The notes: generated by a model not told the origin, from the letters alone. Positions 25,982 to 35,164 are shown, numbered from the stretch's first letter. The stretch is 62,878 bases of DNA from Clostridia bacterium (GCA_017935065.1 JAGBIF010000033.1:1-62878); one strand, 5' to 3'. Made by a program: numbers and translations.

Positions 25982-26635
25982 ATGGAAAGCTACAAGAGAG
26001 AATTTATTGACTTTTTGAGAAGCGCCAACGTGCTTAAGTTCGGTGATTTCACCGCCAAAAGCGGAAGAAAGATACCCTACTTCATCAACGCGGGCGAGAT
26101 TAAGACGGGCGAGCAGGTTATGAAGCTCGGCTCCTTCTACGCGAAGGCATACTTTGACAAGCTCGGTAAGAAGCGCGCCGCGCTCTTCGGCCCTGCCTAC
26201 AAGGGCATATCAATCGCCGTAAGCGCCTCGGTTGCCCTTGCGAAGGAAGGACTTGACCTTCCCTTCTTCTTCAACAGAAAAGAGGCAAAGGACCACGGCG
26301 AGGGCGGCATCTTCGTAGGCTACAAGCCCACCGCGGGCGAGGAGGTAGTAATCGTTGAGGACGTTATCACCGCGGGCACCGCTATCCGCGAGACCATGGA
26401 GATAATGAAGACGCTTGACGGTGTTAAGGTTTGTGCTTGCTTCGTTATGGTTGACCGTAAGGAAAAGGGCAAGGGCGAAAAGGGCGCTATGGCTGAGATT
26501 GGCGAGGAGTTCGGCTTCCCCGTATACTCGGTGGTAGACGTCTACGATATCATAGAGTACCTCGAGGCCGAGGGCGGAAACGAGGAAAACGTCGATAGAA
26601 TTAAGAGATATCTTGAGGTATACGGCGCAAAATAA
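25982..26635 (+). CDS. pyrE: orotate phosphoribosyltransferase
   Basis: Makes OMP from orotate and PRPP. The 217 residues contain the PRPP-binding motif [13 protein letters not shown] near 122-134 and [29 protein letters not shown] is six bases before ATG. Confidence 0.96.
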   Translation: MESYKREFIDFLRSANVLKFGDFTAKSGRKIPYFINAGEIKTGEQVMKLGSFYAKAYFDKLGKKRAALFGPAYKGISIAVSASVALAKEGLDLPFFFNRKEAKDHGEGGIFVGYKPTAGEEVVIVEDVITAGTAIRETMEIMKTLDGVKVCACFVMVDRKEKGKGEKGAMAEIGEEFGFPVYSVVDVYDIIEYLEAEGGNEENVDRIKRYLEVYGAK

Positions 26636-26673
26636 ATCGCCGTCTGCCTATATTACTTCAGAAAGGAAATGAA

Positions 26674-27771
26674 ATGAGAAGTCTTATCGATATTCACAAT
26701 TTTTCGGTAGAGGAGCTTGACTCTCTTATCGCGGTTGCCAAGGATATTATGGAAAGCCCCGATAAGTATGCCGAAATGTGCAAGGGGCGAAAGCTCGCTA
26801 CGCTTTTCTTTGAGCCCTCGACGAGAACGAGGCTCAGCTTTGAGGCGGCGATGCTTGAGCTTGGCGGCAGCGTTATAGGATTTTCCGAGGCAAGCTCATC
26901 AAGCGCGGCAAAGGGCGAGAGCGTTGCCGATACGGCAAAGATAATCACCTCGTACGCGGATATAATGGTAATGAGGCACCCGAGAGAGGGCGCGCCGCTT
27001 GTGGCATCGCAGAACGCGGGCATTCCCGTGATAAACGCGGGCGACGGAGGGCACGCGCACCCCACGCAGACGCTTGCCGACCTTCTTACCATATCGGTAG
27101 AGCAGGGCAGGCTCTCAAATATGACGGTTGGCTTTTGCGGAGATTTGAAATACGGGCGCACGGTGCATTCGCTGATTGCGGCGCTTGCGAGATATAAGGG
27201 CATAAGACTGGTTCTCATTTCGCCGCCCGAGCTGAAAATTCCAAGCTATGTCAAGTATGAGATTATAGACAAGTACGGTATGGAGTACCGCGAGGTAACC
27301 TCGCTTGAGGAGGCGCTTCCTCTGCTTGACGTGCTTTATATGACGAGAATTCAGAGAGAGCGCTTCGCCGACCCCAACGAGTACGAGCGTCTTAAGGACT
27401 GCTACGTGCTTACCGAGGACAAGATGACGCTCTTGAAGACTACGGGCTCGGTGCTTCATCCTCTGCCGAGGGTAAACGAAATCTCGGTTAAGGTCGACAA
27501 GGACCCCCGCGCCGCATATTTCAGACAGGCGCTTTACGGAAAATATATGCGTATGGCGCTCATACTTAAGCTTCTTGACGAGGCAAAGGATAAGAACGAT
27601 ACGCGAAGGATAAGAGCGGACGCGGGACTTGGTCTTGTCTGCAACAATCCCAGCTGTATCACGAGATGCGAGCAGGAGCTTGAAAATCTCTTTACGGTGA
27701 CCGATGCCGAGGCGGGAATCGCAAGATGCGTATTCTGCGAGGCAAAGCAGTATTTTAAGAAAACGATATAA
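26674..27771 (+). CDS. pyrB: aspartate carbamoyltransferase fused to a PyrI-type zinc domain
   Basis: The first ~305 residues are a complete catalytic chain: [10 protein letters not shown] (carbamoyl phosphate site), [26 protein letters not shown] and [11 protein letters not shown]-terminal segment follows (about 312-365) that matches the zinc domain of the PyrI regulatory chain, with C323-x4-C328-x23-C352-x2-C355, the same spacing as E. coli PyrI Cys109/114/138/141. The ~95-residue nucleotide-binding allosteric domain of PyrI is absent. So the enzyme probably keeps the structural zinc contact but has lost ATP/CTP control through that domain. The total length of 365 lies between plain PyrB (~310) and full PyrB-PyrI fusions (~520). 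Confidence 0.93.
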   Translation: MRSLIDIHNFSVEELDSLIAVAKDIMESPDKYAEMCKGRKLATLFFEPSTRTRLSFEAAMLELGGSVIGFSEASSSSAAKGESVADTAKIITSYADIMVMRHPREGAPLVASQNAGIPVINAGDGGHAHPTQTLADLLTISVEQGRLSNMTVGFCGDLKYGRTVHSLIAALARYKGIRLVLISPPELKIPSYVKYEIIDKYGMEYREVTSLEEALPLLDVLYMTRIQRERFADPNEYERLKDCYVLTEDKMTLLKTTGSVLHPLPRVNEISVKVDKDPRAAYFRQALYGKYMRMALILKLLDEAKDKNDTRRIRADAGLGLVCNNPSCITRCEQELENLFTVTDAEAGIARCVFCEAKQYFKKTI

Positions 27772-27803
27772 ATAAACGAAATAACGAAACGGAGAAAAAG
27801 AAA

Positions 27804-29309
27804 ATGGCAAAATTTATAAACGAACCCTCACATACCTTTAACGAATATCTGCTTATCCCTGGCTACTCGTCGGCAGAGTGCATTCCCCAGAATGTAAGCC
27901 TCAAGACACCTCTCGTTAAGTTCAAGGAAGGTGAAGAGAGTGCGATTACAATGAATATCCCTATGGTATCGGCTATAATGCAGGCGGTATCGGGAGACAG
28001 ACTTGCGGTAGCTCTCGCAAAGGAGGGCGGTGTGTCCTTCATTTACGGCTCGCAGTCCATTGAGGACGAGGCGGCTATGGTAAGACGCGCTAAGAGCAAC
28101 AAGGCAGGCTTCGTTATTTCCGATTCCAATATCACCCCCGACGCGACGATGGCGGACGTTATCGCGCTTAAGGAGAGGACGGGACATTCCACCGTGGCGG
28201 TTACCGATGACGGCACGCCGAACGGCAGACTTCTCGGCATAGTTACCAGCCGTGACTACCGCCCCTCGCGTATGGAGCCCACCACCCCCGTGCGTGAGTT
28301 TATGACACCCTTCGCAAAGCTCGTTACCGCACCCGAGGGTACTACCCTTAAGGAGGCAAACGATATTATCTGGGAGCATAAGCTCAACTCGCTTCCTATC
28401 GTTGACAAGGACGGAAAGCTTCTTTATATGGTATTCAGAAAGGATTACGAGTTCCATAAGGCAAACCCCAACGAGCTTCTTGATAAGGCAAAGAGATACG
28501 TGGTCGGTGCGGGTATCAATACCAGAGACTATGCGGAGCGTGTTCCCGCGCTCGTTGACGCAGGCGTTGACGTGCTTTGCATTGACTCATCCGAGGGCTT
28601 TTCCGAGTGGCAGAAGCGCACTATCGCGTGGATAAGAGACAAGTACGGTGACAGCGTTAAGGTTGGCGCGGGTAACGTTGTAGACGCGGCGGGCTTCCGC
28701 TTCCTCGCAGACTGCGGCGCGGACTTTATCAAGGTCGGCATCGGCGGTGGCTCTATCTGTATCACAAGAGAGACTAAGGGTATCGGACGCGGACAGGCAA
28801 CCGCGCTTATCGACGTATGTGCAGAGCGTGACAGATACTTCGAGGAAACGGGCGTATATATTCCCGTATGCTCGGACGGCGGTATCGTTTACGACCACCA
28901 CATCACCCTTTCGCTTGCTATGGGCGCTGACTTCGTAATGCTCGGCAGATACTTCGCAAGATTTGATGAAAGCCCCTCGAACAAGGTTTCTATCGGCGGT
29001 ACCTACTACAAGGAATATTGGGGCGAGGGAAGCGCCAGAGCAAGAAACTGGCAGAGATACGACCTCGGCGGTGATAAGAAGCTCTCGTTTGAGGAGGGCG
29101 TTGATTCCTACGTTCCTTATGCGGGTAGCCTTAAGGATAACGTGGCTATGTCGCTCGCTAAGGTTAAGTCCACGATGTGCAACTGCGGCGCGCTCACCAT
29201 TCCCGAGCTTCAGGAAAAGGCAGTCCTCACCCTCGTCAGCGCAACCAGCATAGTAGAGGGCGGTGCACACGACGTTATAGAGAAGGACAAGAGCGGTAGG
29301 ATTAAGTAA
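27804..29309 (+). CDS. guaB: IMP dehydrogenase
   Basis: Oxidises IMP to XMP with NAD+, first step of GTP synthesis. The 501 residues hold the barrel split by a CBS pair (~100-230, including [12 protein letters not shown]). The catalytic loop is [18 protein letters not shown] with C319; the flap has [10 protein letters not shown]. The GGGSIC form and the [10 protein letters not shown] segment place it in a divergent IMPDH branch. It is the last gene of the pyrimidine operon (33-base gap after pyrB), so a purine gene is apparently co-expressed with UMP synthesis. Confidence 0.95.
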   Translation: MAKFINEPSHTFNEYLLIPGYSSAECIPQNVSLKTPLVKFKEGEESAITMNIPMVSAIMQAVSGDRLAVALAKEGGVSFIYGSQSIEDEAAMVRRAKSNKAGFVISDSNITPDATMADVIALKERTGHSTVAVTDDGTPNGRLLGIVTSRDYRPSRMEPTTPVREFMTPFAKLVTAPEGTTLKEANDIIWEHKLNSLPIVDKDGKLLYMVFRKDYEFHKANPNELLDKAKRYVVGAGINTRDYAERVPALVDAGVDVLCIDSSEGFSEWQKRTIAWIRDKYGDSVKVGAGNVVDAAGFRFLADCGADFIKVGIGGGSICITRETKGIGRGQATALIDVCAERDRYFEETGVYIPVCSDGGIVYDHHITLSLAMGADFVMLGRYFARFDESPSNKVSIGGTYYKEYWGEGSARARNWQRYDLGGDKKLSFEEGVDSYVPYAGSLKDNVAMSLAKVKSTMCNCGALTIPELQEKAVLTLVSATSIVEGGAHDVIEKDKSGRIK

Positions 29310-29331
29310 GAGATTGCGATGATTTATTAAA

Positions 29332-29366
29332 GCGGGGATGCTTTTTGAGCCAAAAAGCACCCCCGC
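29332..29366 (+). terminator. hairpin after guaB, possible end of the pyrimidine operon
   Basis: GCGGGG-A-TGCTTTTT pairs with AAAAAGCA-CC-CCCGC. The stem is strong but no T-run follows, so it may terminate weakly or protect the 3' end. Confidence 0.5.
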
Positions 29367-29467
29367 ACCCCCGAAAAGGCATATATGGGGTAAATTTATT
29401 ATTAAGTAAAATATTATTTCAGTAATTTTCCTGAAAAAATCGTGCAGATATTTTTTTGCAAAAAGGG

Positions 29468-29496
29468 TTGATTTTTTCGTGGGAAAGTGATACAAT
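29468..29496 (+). promoter_or_regulatory. promoter of the pseudoknot-repeat RNA
   Basis: TTGATT (29468-29473), 17-base spacer ending in TGA, TACAAT (29491-29496). The expected start is near 29503. Confidence 0.75.
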
Positions 29497-29502
29497 AACA
29501 GT

Positions 29503-29638
29503 GACAGTAAATTGCTGCTCGATATGCAAGTGAAATAAAGTCGAGATTTTCCATTTAATTGCTGCTCGATATGCAAGTGAAATAAAGTCGAGATTTCTCT
29601 AACTGTCAAAAAAATCCTGCTTCACGCAGGATTTTTTT
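29503..29638 (+). ncRNA. small RNA with two tandem 47-base pseudoknot-forming repeats
   Basis: It has its own promoter and an intrinsic terminator (29608-29638). The inside holds two exact 40-base copies (29510-29549 and 29557-29596, period 47). In each copy TTGC can pair with GCAA (29512-29515/29526-29529) and CTCGA with TCGAG (29518-29522/29541-29545). These two stems interleave, giving an H-type pseudoknot with loops of 2, 3 and 11 bases; the last loop is A-rich (GTGAAATAAAG). GACAGT (29503-29508) and ACTGTC (29602-29607) can close the whole unit. Tandem pseudoknots before a terminator are the layout of type III antitoxin RNAs (ToxI, CptI). A tandem riboswitch or trans-acting RNA is an alternative. 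Confidence 0.65.
29608..29638 (+). terminator. terminator of the pseudoknot-repeat RNA
   Basis: AAAATCCTGC pairs with GCAGGATTTT around TTCAC, ending in T7. Confidence 0.92.
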
Positions 29639-29662
29639 AATGAGTGAAAAATTAGGGATATT

Positions 29663-29779
29663 ATGGAAAGGTTGATTATAAACAAGGCGTTTCTTGATGG
29701 CTGTGACGCGCCCTAGAGGATGGGAACAGCGTTTACCCGCAAGACTGTTTTTGAGTACGACTATTACAGCAAGCACTGA
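29663..29779 (+). pseudogene. short ORF remnant interrupted by TAG, between two terminators
   Basis: Reading from ATG 29663 (AGGG six bases upstream) gives MERLIINKAFLDGCDAP, an in-frame TAG, then RMGTAFTRKTVFEYDYYSKH and TGA. It lies exactly where a type III toxin gene would be: after the RNA terminator and before another strong terminator (29790-29828). At 39 codons it is far shorter than known toxins of that type (~150-200 residues). It is either a deletion remnant or chance; no homology is recognised. Confidence 0.3.
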
Positions 29780-29789
29780 ATAATAAAGC

Positions 29790-29828
29790 AACGGGCGTGA
29801 TGCTTACATTCGCATCACGCCCGTTTTA
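29790..29828 (+). terminator. strong intrinsic terminator
   Basis: AACGGGCGTGATG pairs with CATCACGCCCGTT, then TTTT. No intact gene lies directly upstream, which supports the idea of a lost gene at 29663-29779. Confidence 0.85.
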
Positions 29829-29889
29829 CCCCTGGCAAGCAAATATTTATTCCTTTTTTAAAAGCCTCTTTTCGGTGCCCTGATAGATA

Positions 29890-30035
29890 TAAAATGATTG
29901 AACTTTGTCAGGCTTTAGACCGACAAAAAAGCGGGAAAACTGTCAGCCTTAAGCCTGACAAAAATGTTGACAAGTATATTCTTTTTCGTATATGTGCGAT
30001 ATATGTAAATAATAGGTGTCAAAATGCTATGTATT
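29890..30035 (-). terminator. paired TGTCAGG hairpins downstream of manA
   Basis: Two related hairpins lie here. On the minus strand the first is TTTTTGTCAG...CTGACAGTTTT (about 29938-29968) and the second is TTGTCGG...CCTGACAA (about 29910-29932). They may terminate manA transcription. The short frame running 29894-30103 on the plus strand overlaps manA and is not believed. Confidence 0.4.
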
Positions 30036-30968
30036 TCAGTCGATGCTTACCGCGATTATTTTTCCGTAGCCTGAAATTTTGGCAAGTCCTGAGCCTCTTT
30101 TGATAAGCGCGGTCTCGCCTGTGGCAAGGGGTAGGCTCTCACCCCCGAGCGTCACCGTAAGCTCGCCTGCGACAGCCGTGAGCGAAAGGAACGAGGTGTC
30201 GCTCACCGCAAGCTCGGCATCGGTGCCCGAGAGTGTATATTCTCTTGCGAAAAAGTAATCGCATTTTGCAACCGTCCGTGCGCCGTCGCTTTCGTCGGGG
30301 TACTCGGCATTGCGGTAGACGTCGGGTATCAGCACCTCAAGTGCCTTGTCAAGGTGAAGCTCACGCTCACGGCCGAGACTATCGCGTCTTTTATAATCGT
30401 AAAGGCGGTAGGTCAGGGTAGAGGACTGCTGTATCTCGAAAATAAGCACGCCCTTGCCTATCGCGTGCACGGTGCCTGCGGGGATAAAGAAGAAGTCGCC
30501 AGGCTTAACCCTCTTAAACGAGAGCATTTTTTCAATCTCACCGCTGACTACCGCCTCGCGTATCTCGTCCTTCGTGTAGCGCTTGTCAAAGCCGAGATAC
30601 AGCCCCGCGCTCTCGTCGCAGTCGACCACGTACCACGCCTCGGTCTTTCCGTACATTCCCTCATTTTTCAGGGCGTATTCGTCAGACGGATGCACCTGCA
30701 CCGAGAGATTGTCCCTTGCGTCTATAAATTTTGTGAGAACGGGAAACGCACCGAAGCCTCGGCGCTCGGAATAAAGCTCGCTTTGCGGTATGAGCTTACT
30801 TATCGGTATTCCGTCTGCCTGTGCCTCGCTTCCCTCAATAAATGAAAGCTCCCAGCTCTCGGCAATACAGGAAAGCCCCTCTGACTTGCCCTTGCCAAGC
30901 TCAAAAAGCCGAGTACCGCCCCAGATTGCCTCCTTAAGTACGGGTGTAAGCTTGAAAATTTTTTTCAT
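30036..30968 (-). CDS. manA: class I mannose-6-phosphate isomerase
   Basis: Interconverts mannose-6-phosphate and fructose-6-phosphate. The 310 residues match the short cupin form of Firmicutes. Zinc ligands are visible in QVHPSDEYA, the Glu of GKTEAWY and AGTVHAIGKG. SWELS near the start and FEIQQSSTLTYRLYDY are also conserved. It is a monocistronic gene with its own promoter, unlinked to other sugar genes here. Confidence 0.93.
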   Translation of the reverse strand: MKKIFKLTPVLKEAIWGGTRLFELGKGKSEGLSCIAESWELSFIEGSEAQADGIPISKLIPQSELYSERRGFGAFPVLTKFIDARDNLSVQVHPSDEYALKNEGMYGKTEAWYVVDCDESAGLYLGFDKRYTKDEIREAVVSGEIEKMLSFKRVKPGDFFFIPAGTVHAIGKGVLIFEIQQSSTLTYRLYDYKRRDSLGRERELHLDKALEVLIPDVYRNAEYPDESDGARTVAKCDYFFAREYTLSGTDAELAVSDTSFLSLTAVAGELTVTLGGESLPLATGETALIKRGSGLAKISGYGKIIAVSID

Positions 30969-31002
30969 TCACACTTTGCCCCCTTCTATTCGGTTATGTC
31001 TT

Positions 31003-31031
31003 ATTTTAGCACCATATTTCCTCCGTGTCAA
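31003..31031 (-). promoter_or_regulatory. promoter for manA
   Basis: Minus strand TTGACA (31026-31031), 17-base spacer ending in TGC, TAAAAT (31003-31008). Confidence 0.82.
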
Positions 31032-31173
31032 TACGCGCCCCTCAGTCAAAAATATAAACTGCGGGTAAATTTTCTAAAAGGTATTTATTTTTATAAAAAT
31101 TTATGTTATACTATTTTAAATAAGCCATGCGCGAGTGCGATTGTACGCATACGCATAAGAAAGCGAGGTCCTT

Positions 31174-32493
31174 ATGGAAAAGGAAAATGAAATTATAGCG
31201 GGCGAGGCTATAGCCGAGGCACCCGATGCCGTTGAAGGTCGCGAGGATACCGCGGTGCTTGCGGATACCGTAGAGGCAGAAGGCACAGAGACCGAGGCGG
31301 AAAAGACCGTCTGCACGCCCTGCGGTGAGGGGCTTAAGTCTAGGCTCGGTAAGGTCGGCGGTCAGGCGGTGCTCGAGGGCGTAATGATGAAGGCAGGCGA
31401 GCATTCGGTGACGACCTGTCGCAAGGAGGATGGCTCTCTCGTGGTCTGCGATGACAGCTTCAAGTCGGTAAGGGCGAAGAATAAGCTTCTTAACCTGCCG
31501 ATTATAAGAGGTGTGGTAAACCTCGTTGAAATGCTTAAGCTCTCGATAAAAACTCTCTCAAACTCTGCCGAGGCGCTCGGTCTTGAGGAGGAGGACGGAA
31601 AGACCGAGAGGTGGATGAAGAAGCACCTCGGTATAGGTCTTACCGATTTTATTATGATAATAGGCACGGTCCTCGGTGTGGGGCTTGCTCTGTTTTTGTT
31701 TATGTTCCTGCCTGCCGTTGTGGCAGACGGAATTGACGCGCTTATAGTGCTTCTCGGCGGCTCTTCGCTCGGAATTTGGCGCGCGGCGGTTGAGGGTGTC
31801 GCAAAGGTGCTGATATTCCTTAGCTATCTGTGGCTTGTCGCGCTTATGCCCGATATCAAGCGCACCTTTATGTATCACGGTGCCGAGCATAAGACTATTG
31901 CCTGCTTTGAGGCGGGTGAGGAGCTTACCCCCGAAAACGCTATGAAGCACAAGAGATTTCACAGGCGTTGCGGAACCTCGTTTATGTTCTTTATGATACT
32001 TCTCGGTATTATAGCGGGCCTTTTCGTGAGACTTCTTTTTGAAGAGGTAATAGGCATAGTCCTTCCCGGTATCGCCTACGTGGGAATAAGGCTTCTTATT
32101 CTTCCGCTCGTCGTAGGAATAGGCTACGAGTTCATTATGTACGCGGGAAAGCACGATAACCTCTTTACCCGTGCGCTCAGCGCCCCCGGTCTTTGGGTGC
32201 AGAGAATTACCACGCGCGAGCCAACCCTTGATATGCTCGAGGTTGCTATCGTGTCGACCAAGTGCGCCCTTCGCGAGGAATTTCCCGAGTTTATGGAATA
32301 CTTCAACGCGCGCCCCTGGGAAGCAAAGCCTGAGGTGAAGGAGGCGGAGGTCTCGCCCGACGGTGAGGCTGATAATGAGGCTTGCATAAATGAAGCCGAG
32401 CCGACTGTCGGCGATGCCGAGATCGATCCCACCGACAAGGTTACCGCCGAGGGATTTGTCGGAGGTGCGGACGGCGAGGGCGGCGCGGAATGA
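31174..32493 (+). CDS. DUF1385 membrane protein (YqhQ family)
   Basis: A 439-residue membrane protein. The core (about 60-390) carries the DUF1385 hallmarks GGQAVLEGVMMK, RGVVNLVEML, YHGAEHKTIACFE and RRCGTSFM, with about four TM helices. Acidic tails of ~55 residues at both ends are extra compared with B. subtilis YqhQ. The function is unknown. The prmC ATG overlaps its stop (ATGA), as in many Firmicutes where the two genes are neighbours. Confidence 0.88.
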   Translation: MEKENEIIAGEAIAEAPDAVEGREDTAVLADTVEAEGTETEAEKTVCTPCGEGLKSRLGKVGGQAVLEGVMMKAGEHSVTTCRKEDGSLVVCDDSFKSVRAKNKLLNLPIIRGVVNLVEMLKLSIKTLSNSAEALGLEEEDGKTERWMKKHLGIGLTDFIMIIGTVLGVGLALFLFMFLPAVVADGIDALIVLLGGSSLGIWRAAVEGVAKVLIFLSYLWLVALMPDIKRTFMYHGAEHKTIACFEAGEELTPENAMKHKRFHRRCGTSFMFFMILLGIIAGLFVRLLFEEVIGIVLPGIAYVGIRLLILPLVVGIGYEFIMYAGKHDNLFTRALSAPGLWVQRITTREPTLDMLEVAIVSTKCALREEFPEFMEYFNARPWEAKPEVKEAEVSPDGEADNEACINEAEPTVGDAEIDPTDKVTAEGFVGGADGEGGAE

Positions 32494-33332
32494 CCGAGCG
32501 CCAGCTTGCCGCCGAGCTTCGGGCGGTGGGTGTCCCCGAATACGATACCGAGGCTAGGATAATATTCAGAGAGCTTTCTGGCAAGAGCGCGGCAGAGCTT
32601 GCGCTGAAGCGCACCGAGCTTGACGGCGAGGTGCTTTTGCCTATTATAGAAAGACGGAAAAAAAGAGAGCCGCTTGCCTATATTCTCGGAGTGTGGTACT
32701 TCTGCTTTGAGAGCTATCTTGTGACGGAGGACGTTCTTATTCCGAGGCGCGATACCGAGCTTCTCGTAACCTCGGCGGCGCGCGAGATAAAGCGCGGCGG
32801 GCGAATTCTTGATTTATGCACGGGCTCGGGCTGTGTCGGAATATCCACCCTTCGTATGACCGAAAAAACAACCGCGCTTCTCGTTGATATATCCGAGAGC
32901 GCTCTTGAAGTTGCAAAAAGGAATGCCGAGCGAAACGGTGTTGCAGGCAGGTGCGAGCTTGTCTGCCTTGACGTCCTTCGCGAGCTTCCCTTTGGGGAAT
33001 TTGACGCGATACTCTCAAATCCGCCCTACGTGACCTGTTCTGAGTACAGGGAGCTTGAGCCCGAGCTTTACTATGAGCCGAGGGCGGCGTTTGTCGGCGG
33101 TGAGGACGGGCTTGACTTTTACCGCGCGCTGATACCGAGGCTCGGGGATATTCTTGCCGAGGGCGGATTTATCGCCTTTGAGATAGGCGAGAGCCAGGCG
33201 GAGGCGGTAGGCATGCTTGCGGTGAGATACGGCTACAGATACGAGATTGAAAGGGATTTCGCACAGCACAACAGAGTGCTTATACTTCGTCGCTTTGATG
33301 ACGCTAACCCCTACTGCTCCGACGAGGATTAG
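32490..33332 (+). CDS. prmC: peptide chain release factor N5-glutamine methyltransferase
   Basis: Methylates the Gln of the GGQ motif in release factors RF1/RF2. The 280 residues have the N-terminal helical domain and the SAM-binding fold: LDLCTGSGCVGIS and the catalytic SNPPYV (NPPY 177-180), with EPRAAFVGGEDGL. It overlaps the YqhQ-like gene by four bases. No prfA is adjacent in this window. Confidence 0.93.
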   Translation: MTERQLAAELRAVGVPEYDTEARIIFRELSGKSAAELALKRTELDGEVLLPIIERRKKREPLAYILGVWYFCFESYLVTEDVLIPRRDTELLVTSAAREIKRGGRILDLCTGSGCVGISTLRMTEKTTALLVDISESALEVAKRNAERNGVAGRCELVCLDVLRELPFGEFDAILSNPPYVTCSEYRELEPELYYEPRAAFVGGEDGLDFYRALIPRLGDILAEGGFIAFEIGESQAEAVGMLAVRYGYRYEIERDFAQHNRVLILRRFDDANPYCSDED

Positions 33333-33416
33333 CTCTCGGTAGCAAAAAAATATTTCCCTCATATCATTTTCGTAAGATACGGTGTGATTTGCACCGAGGC
33401 TTGTGGAGATGATAGA

Positions 33417-34499
33417 ATGGAAGCTTTTACACCCCTTAGCTTCTACGACGCGGCGCTTATTTTCGGCGGTGTCGGAAGCGAGAGAGAAATTTCTAAATTA
33501 TCGGCAAAAACGATTTACGGCATCCTCGGAGGCTTAGGTCTTTCGGTGCTTCGGGTTTTCATAGCTCACACGGGGGATATGTATATTCTCGGTGAGGATG
33601 CCGACTTCTTATCGGGCAGAGATGACACGGGGGGCGGTATACCCACCTTTCCCGTAAGGCTCTCGGGCAGGTCGGGCTTCCTCTGCATGGGTGATATAAT
33701 ATCCGTCGGATGCGTAATACCCGCCCTTCACGGCGACTTCGGTGAGGACGGCAGGATAGCGGGACTGCTTGGTGCGGCAGGGCTTCGCTTCGTCGGTGCA
33801 GACACGCTCGGTGGCGCGATAACCCAGGATAAGGCGGTAACGAAGCTTATTGCTATGAGCGAGGGGATACCGACCGTGCCCTTCGTGCTATATAAGAGCG
33901 GTGGCGGGGATATGCCTCACGGAGTGCGCCACGCCTACAGCATAGACAGCGCGGTGACGCTTGCGGAGCAGAGCCTTTCCTATCCCGTGTTCGTTAAGCC
34001 CTCGGGGCTTGGCTCGTCGGTCGGTTGCGCCATAGCGAGGAATAGGGGCGAGCTTGTGTCTGCGCTTGCTGCCGCCTCGGAGCTTGACTCGCGCGTAATT
34101 ATCGAAAAATATATTGATGTAAAAGAGGAGCTTGAGGTTGCCTTCCTTGACGGCGAGGTGCCGCTGTTCGTAGGCCCCGCGGGGATAAGCACCGACGGCT
34201 TTTACGATTTCGAAAAAAAATATCGGGGCTCGGCGGGAGTGAGAGTTACGCCGCGCTCTATGGCAGGCGATTCTCTGGCGGCGAGATGCCACGACCTTGC
34301 AAGACGGCTGGTAAGGCTTACCGAGATGCGCTCGCTCTGTCGGGTTGACTTTCTTCTGTCAAGGGACGGCAGCCTTTACTTTAACGAGATAAACAGCTTC
34401 CCAGGCTTCACGGATGCGAGCATGTACCGCGAGCTTATGAGGCGGTGCGGTGTCGGGGACAGAGAGCTTATCTCGAGGCTCACGGGTGGCGCCCTATGA
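33417..34499 (+). CDS. ddl: D-alanine--D-alanine ligase family protein
   Basis: ATP-grasp enzyme making the D-Ala-D-Ala dipeptide for peptidoglycan. The 360 residues show FGGVGSEREISKLSA, ALHGDFGEDGRI, FVKPSGLGSSVGC, IIEKYIDVKEELEVA and FNEINSFPGFTDASMY. I use ATG 33417 (GGAG eight bases upstream) rather than the longer GTG start at 33384. The omega-loop (YDFEKKYRGS) differs from classical Ddl, so acceptor preference (D-Ala versus D-lactate or D-Ser) cannot be read with certainty. The murI-like gene overlaps its stop (ATGA). Confidence 0.88.
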   Translation: MEAFTPLSFYDAALIFGGVGSEREISKLSAKTIYGILGGLGLSVLRVFIAHTGDMYILGEDADFLSGRDDTGGGIPTFPVRLSGRSGFLCMGDIISVGCVIPALHGDFGEDGRIAGLLGAAGLRFVGADTLGGAITQDKAVTKLIAMSEGIPTVPFVLYKSGGGDMPHGVRHAYSIDSAVTLAEQSLSYPVFVKPSGLGSSVGCAIARNRGELVSALAAASELDSRVIIEKYIDVKEELEVAFLDGEVPLFVGPAGISTDGFYDFEKKYRGSAGVRVTPRSMAGDSLAARCHDLARRLVRLTEMRSLCRVDFLLSRDGSLYFNEINSFPGFTDASMYRELMRRCGVGDRELISRLTGGAL

Positions 34500-35164
34500 T
34501 AGGCGTATTTGACAGCGGTCTCGGAGGGCTCTGCGCCCTTTGTGAAATACACAGGCTTCTGCCGCGCGAGAGCACGGTTTTTCTTGCCGACAGAGAGAAC
34601 GCGCCCTACGGCGAAAGGAGCGAGAGTGAGCTTATCCGTCTCGTTTCGCGCGACACCGAGCGACTTGCTCTTTCGGGGGCGGACAGAATATTGGTCGGGT
34701 GCTGTACCGCGTGCACGGTGCTTGACAAAATTCCGAGAGAGCTATCAGAGCTTTGCACCTCGATTATCGAGCCTACCGTGCGTGAGGCTCTCTCTCTTAC
34801 CGCAACGGGAAGAATTGCGGTGCTTTGCACCGAGGCAACCAAGAGAAGCCGAATTTACGAGAGAACGGCATTGAGTATAATGCCGAGTGCCGAGGCGGTG
34901 ACCTACGCGGCAGGCGGGCTCGTGCGGCTCGTCGAGGGCGGTATGAGTGACGCTTGCATTGATGACGGAGGCAGAGAGAGGCTATCCTCTGTCTTAAGCG
35001 GTCTTAACCTCGCGGGGTGTGATACGCTCATTCTCGGCTGCACGCATTTTTCGCATCTTGAGCGCACCCTTGGGGATGTGCTCTCTATAAGGACGGTAAG
35101 CGCCGCGCGTGCGGGGGCCGAATACTTCTCGAAAATCATTATGAAAAAATCCCGAGGCAGCTAG
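34496..35164 (+). CDS. murI: glutamate racemase family protein
   Basis: Makes D-glutamate for peptidoglycan by a two-Cys proton relay. The 222 residues include FDSGLGGL (D6-S7), PYGERSESEL and LGCTHFSHLE (second Cys). The first Cys block reads VGCCTACT (C69-C70), where the family normally has CNTA, so the usual Asn is a Cys. The protein is also shorter than typical MurI (~265). It overlaps ddl by four bases, which supports a cell-wall role. An aspartate/glutamate racemase of slightly different type is possible. Confidence 0.82.
   Translation: MIGVFDSGLGGLCALCEIHRLLPRESTVFLADRENAPYGERSESELIRLVSRDTERLALSGADRILVGCCTACTVLDKIPRELSELCTSIIEPTVREALSLTATGRIAVLCTEATKRSRIYERTALSIMPSAEAVTYAAGGLVRLVEGGMSDACIDDGGRERLSSVLSGLNLAGCDTLILGCTHFSHLERTLGDVLSIRTVSAARAGAEYFSKIIMKKSRGS

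Noticed and set aside
29894-30103. Rightward 69-codon frame next to manA
   Set aside because: It overlaps the end of manA on the other strand and has no SD; the region is better explained by manA terminator hairpins.
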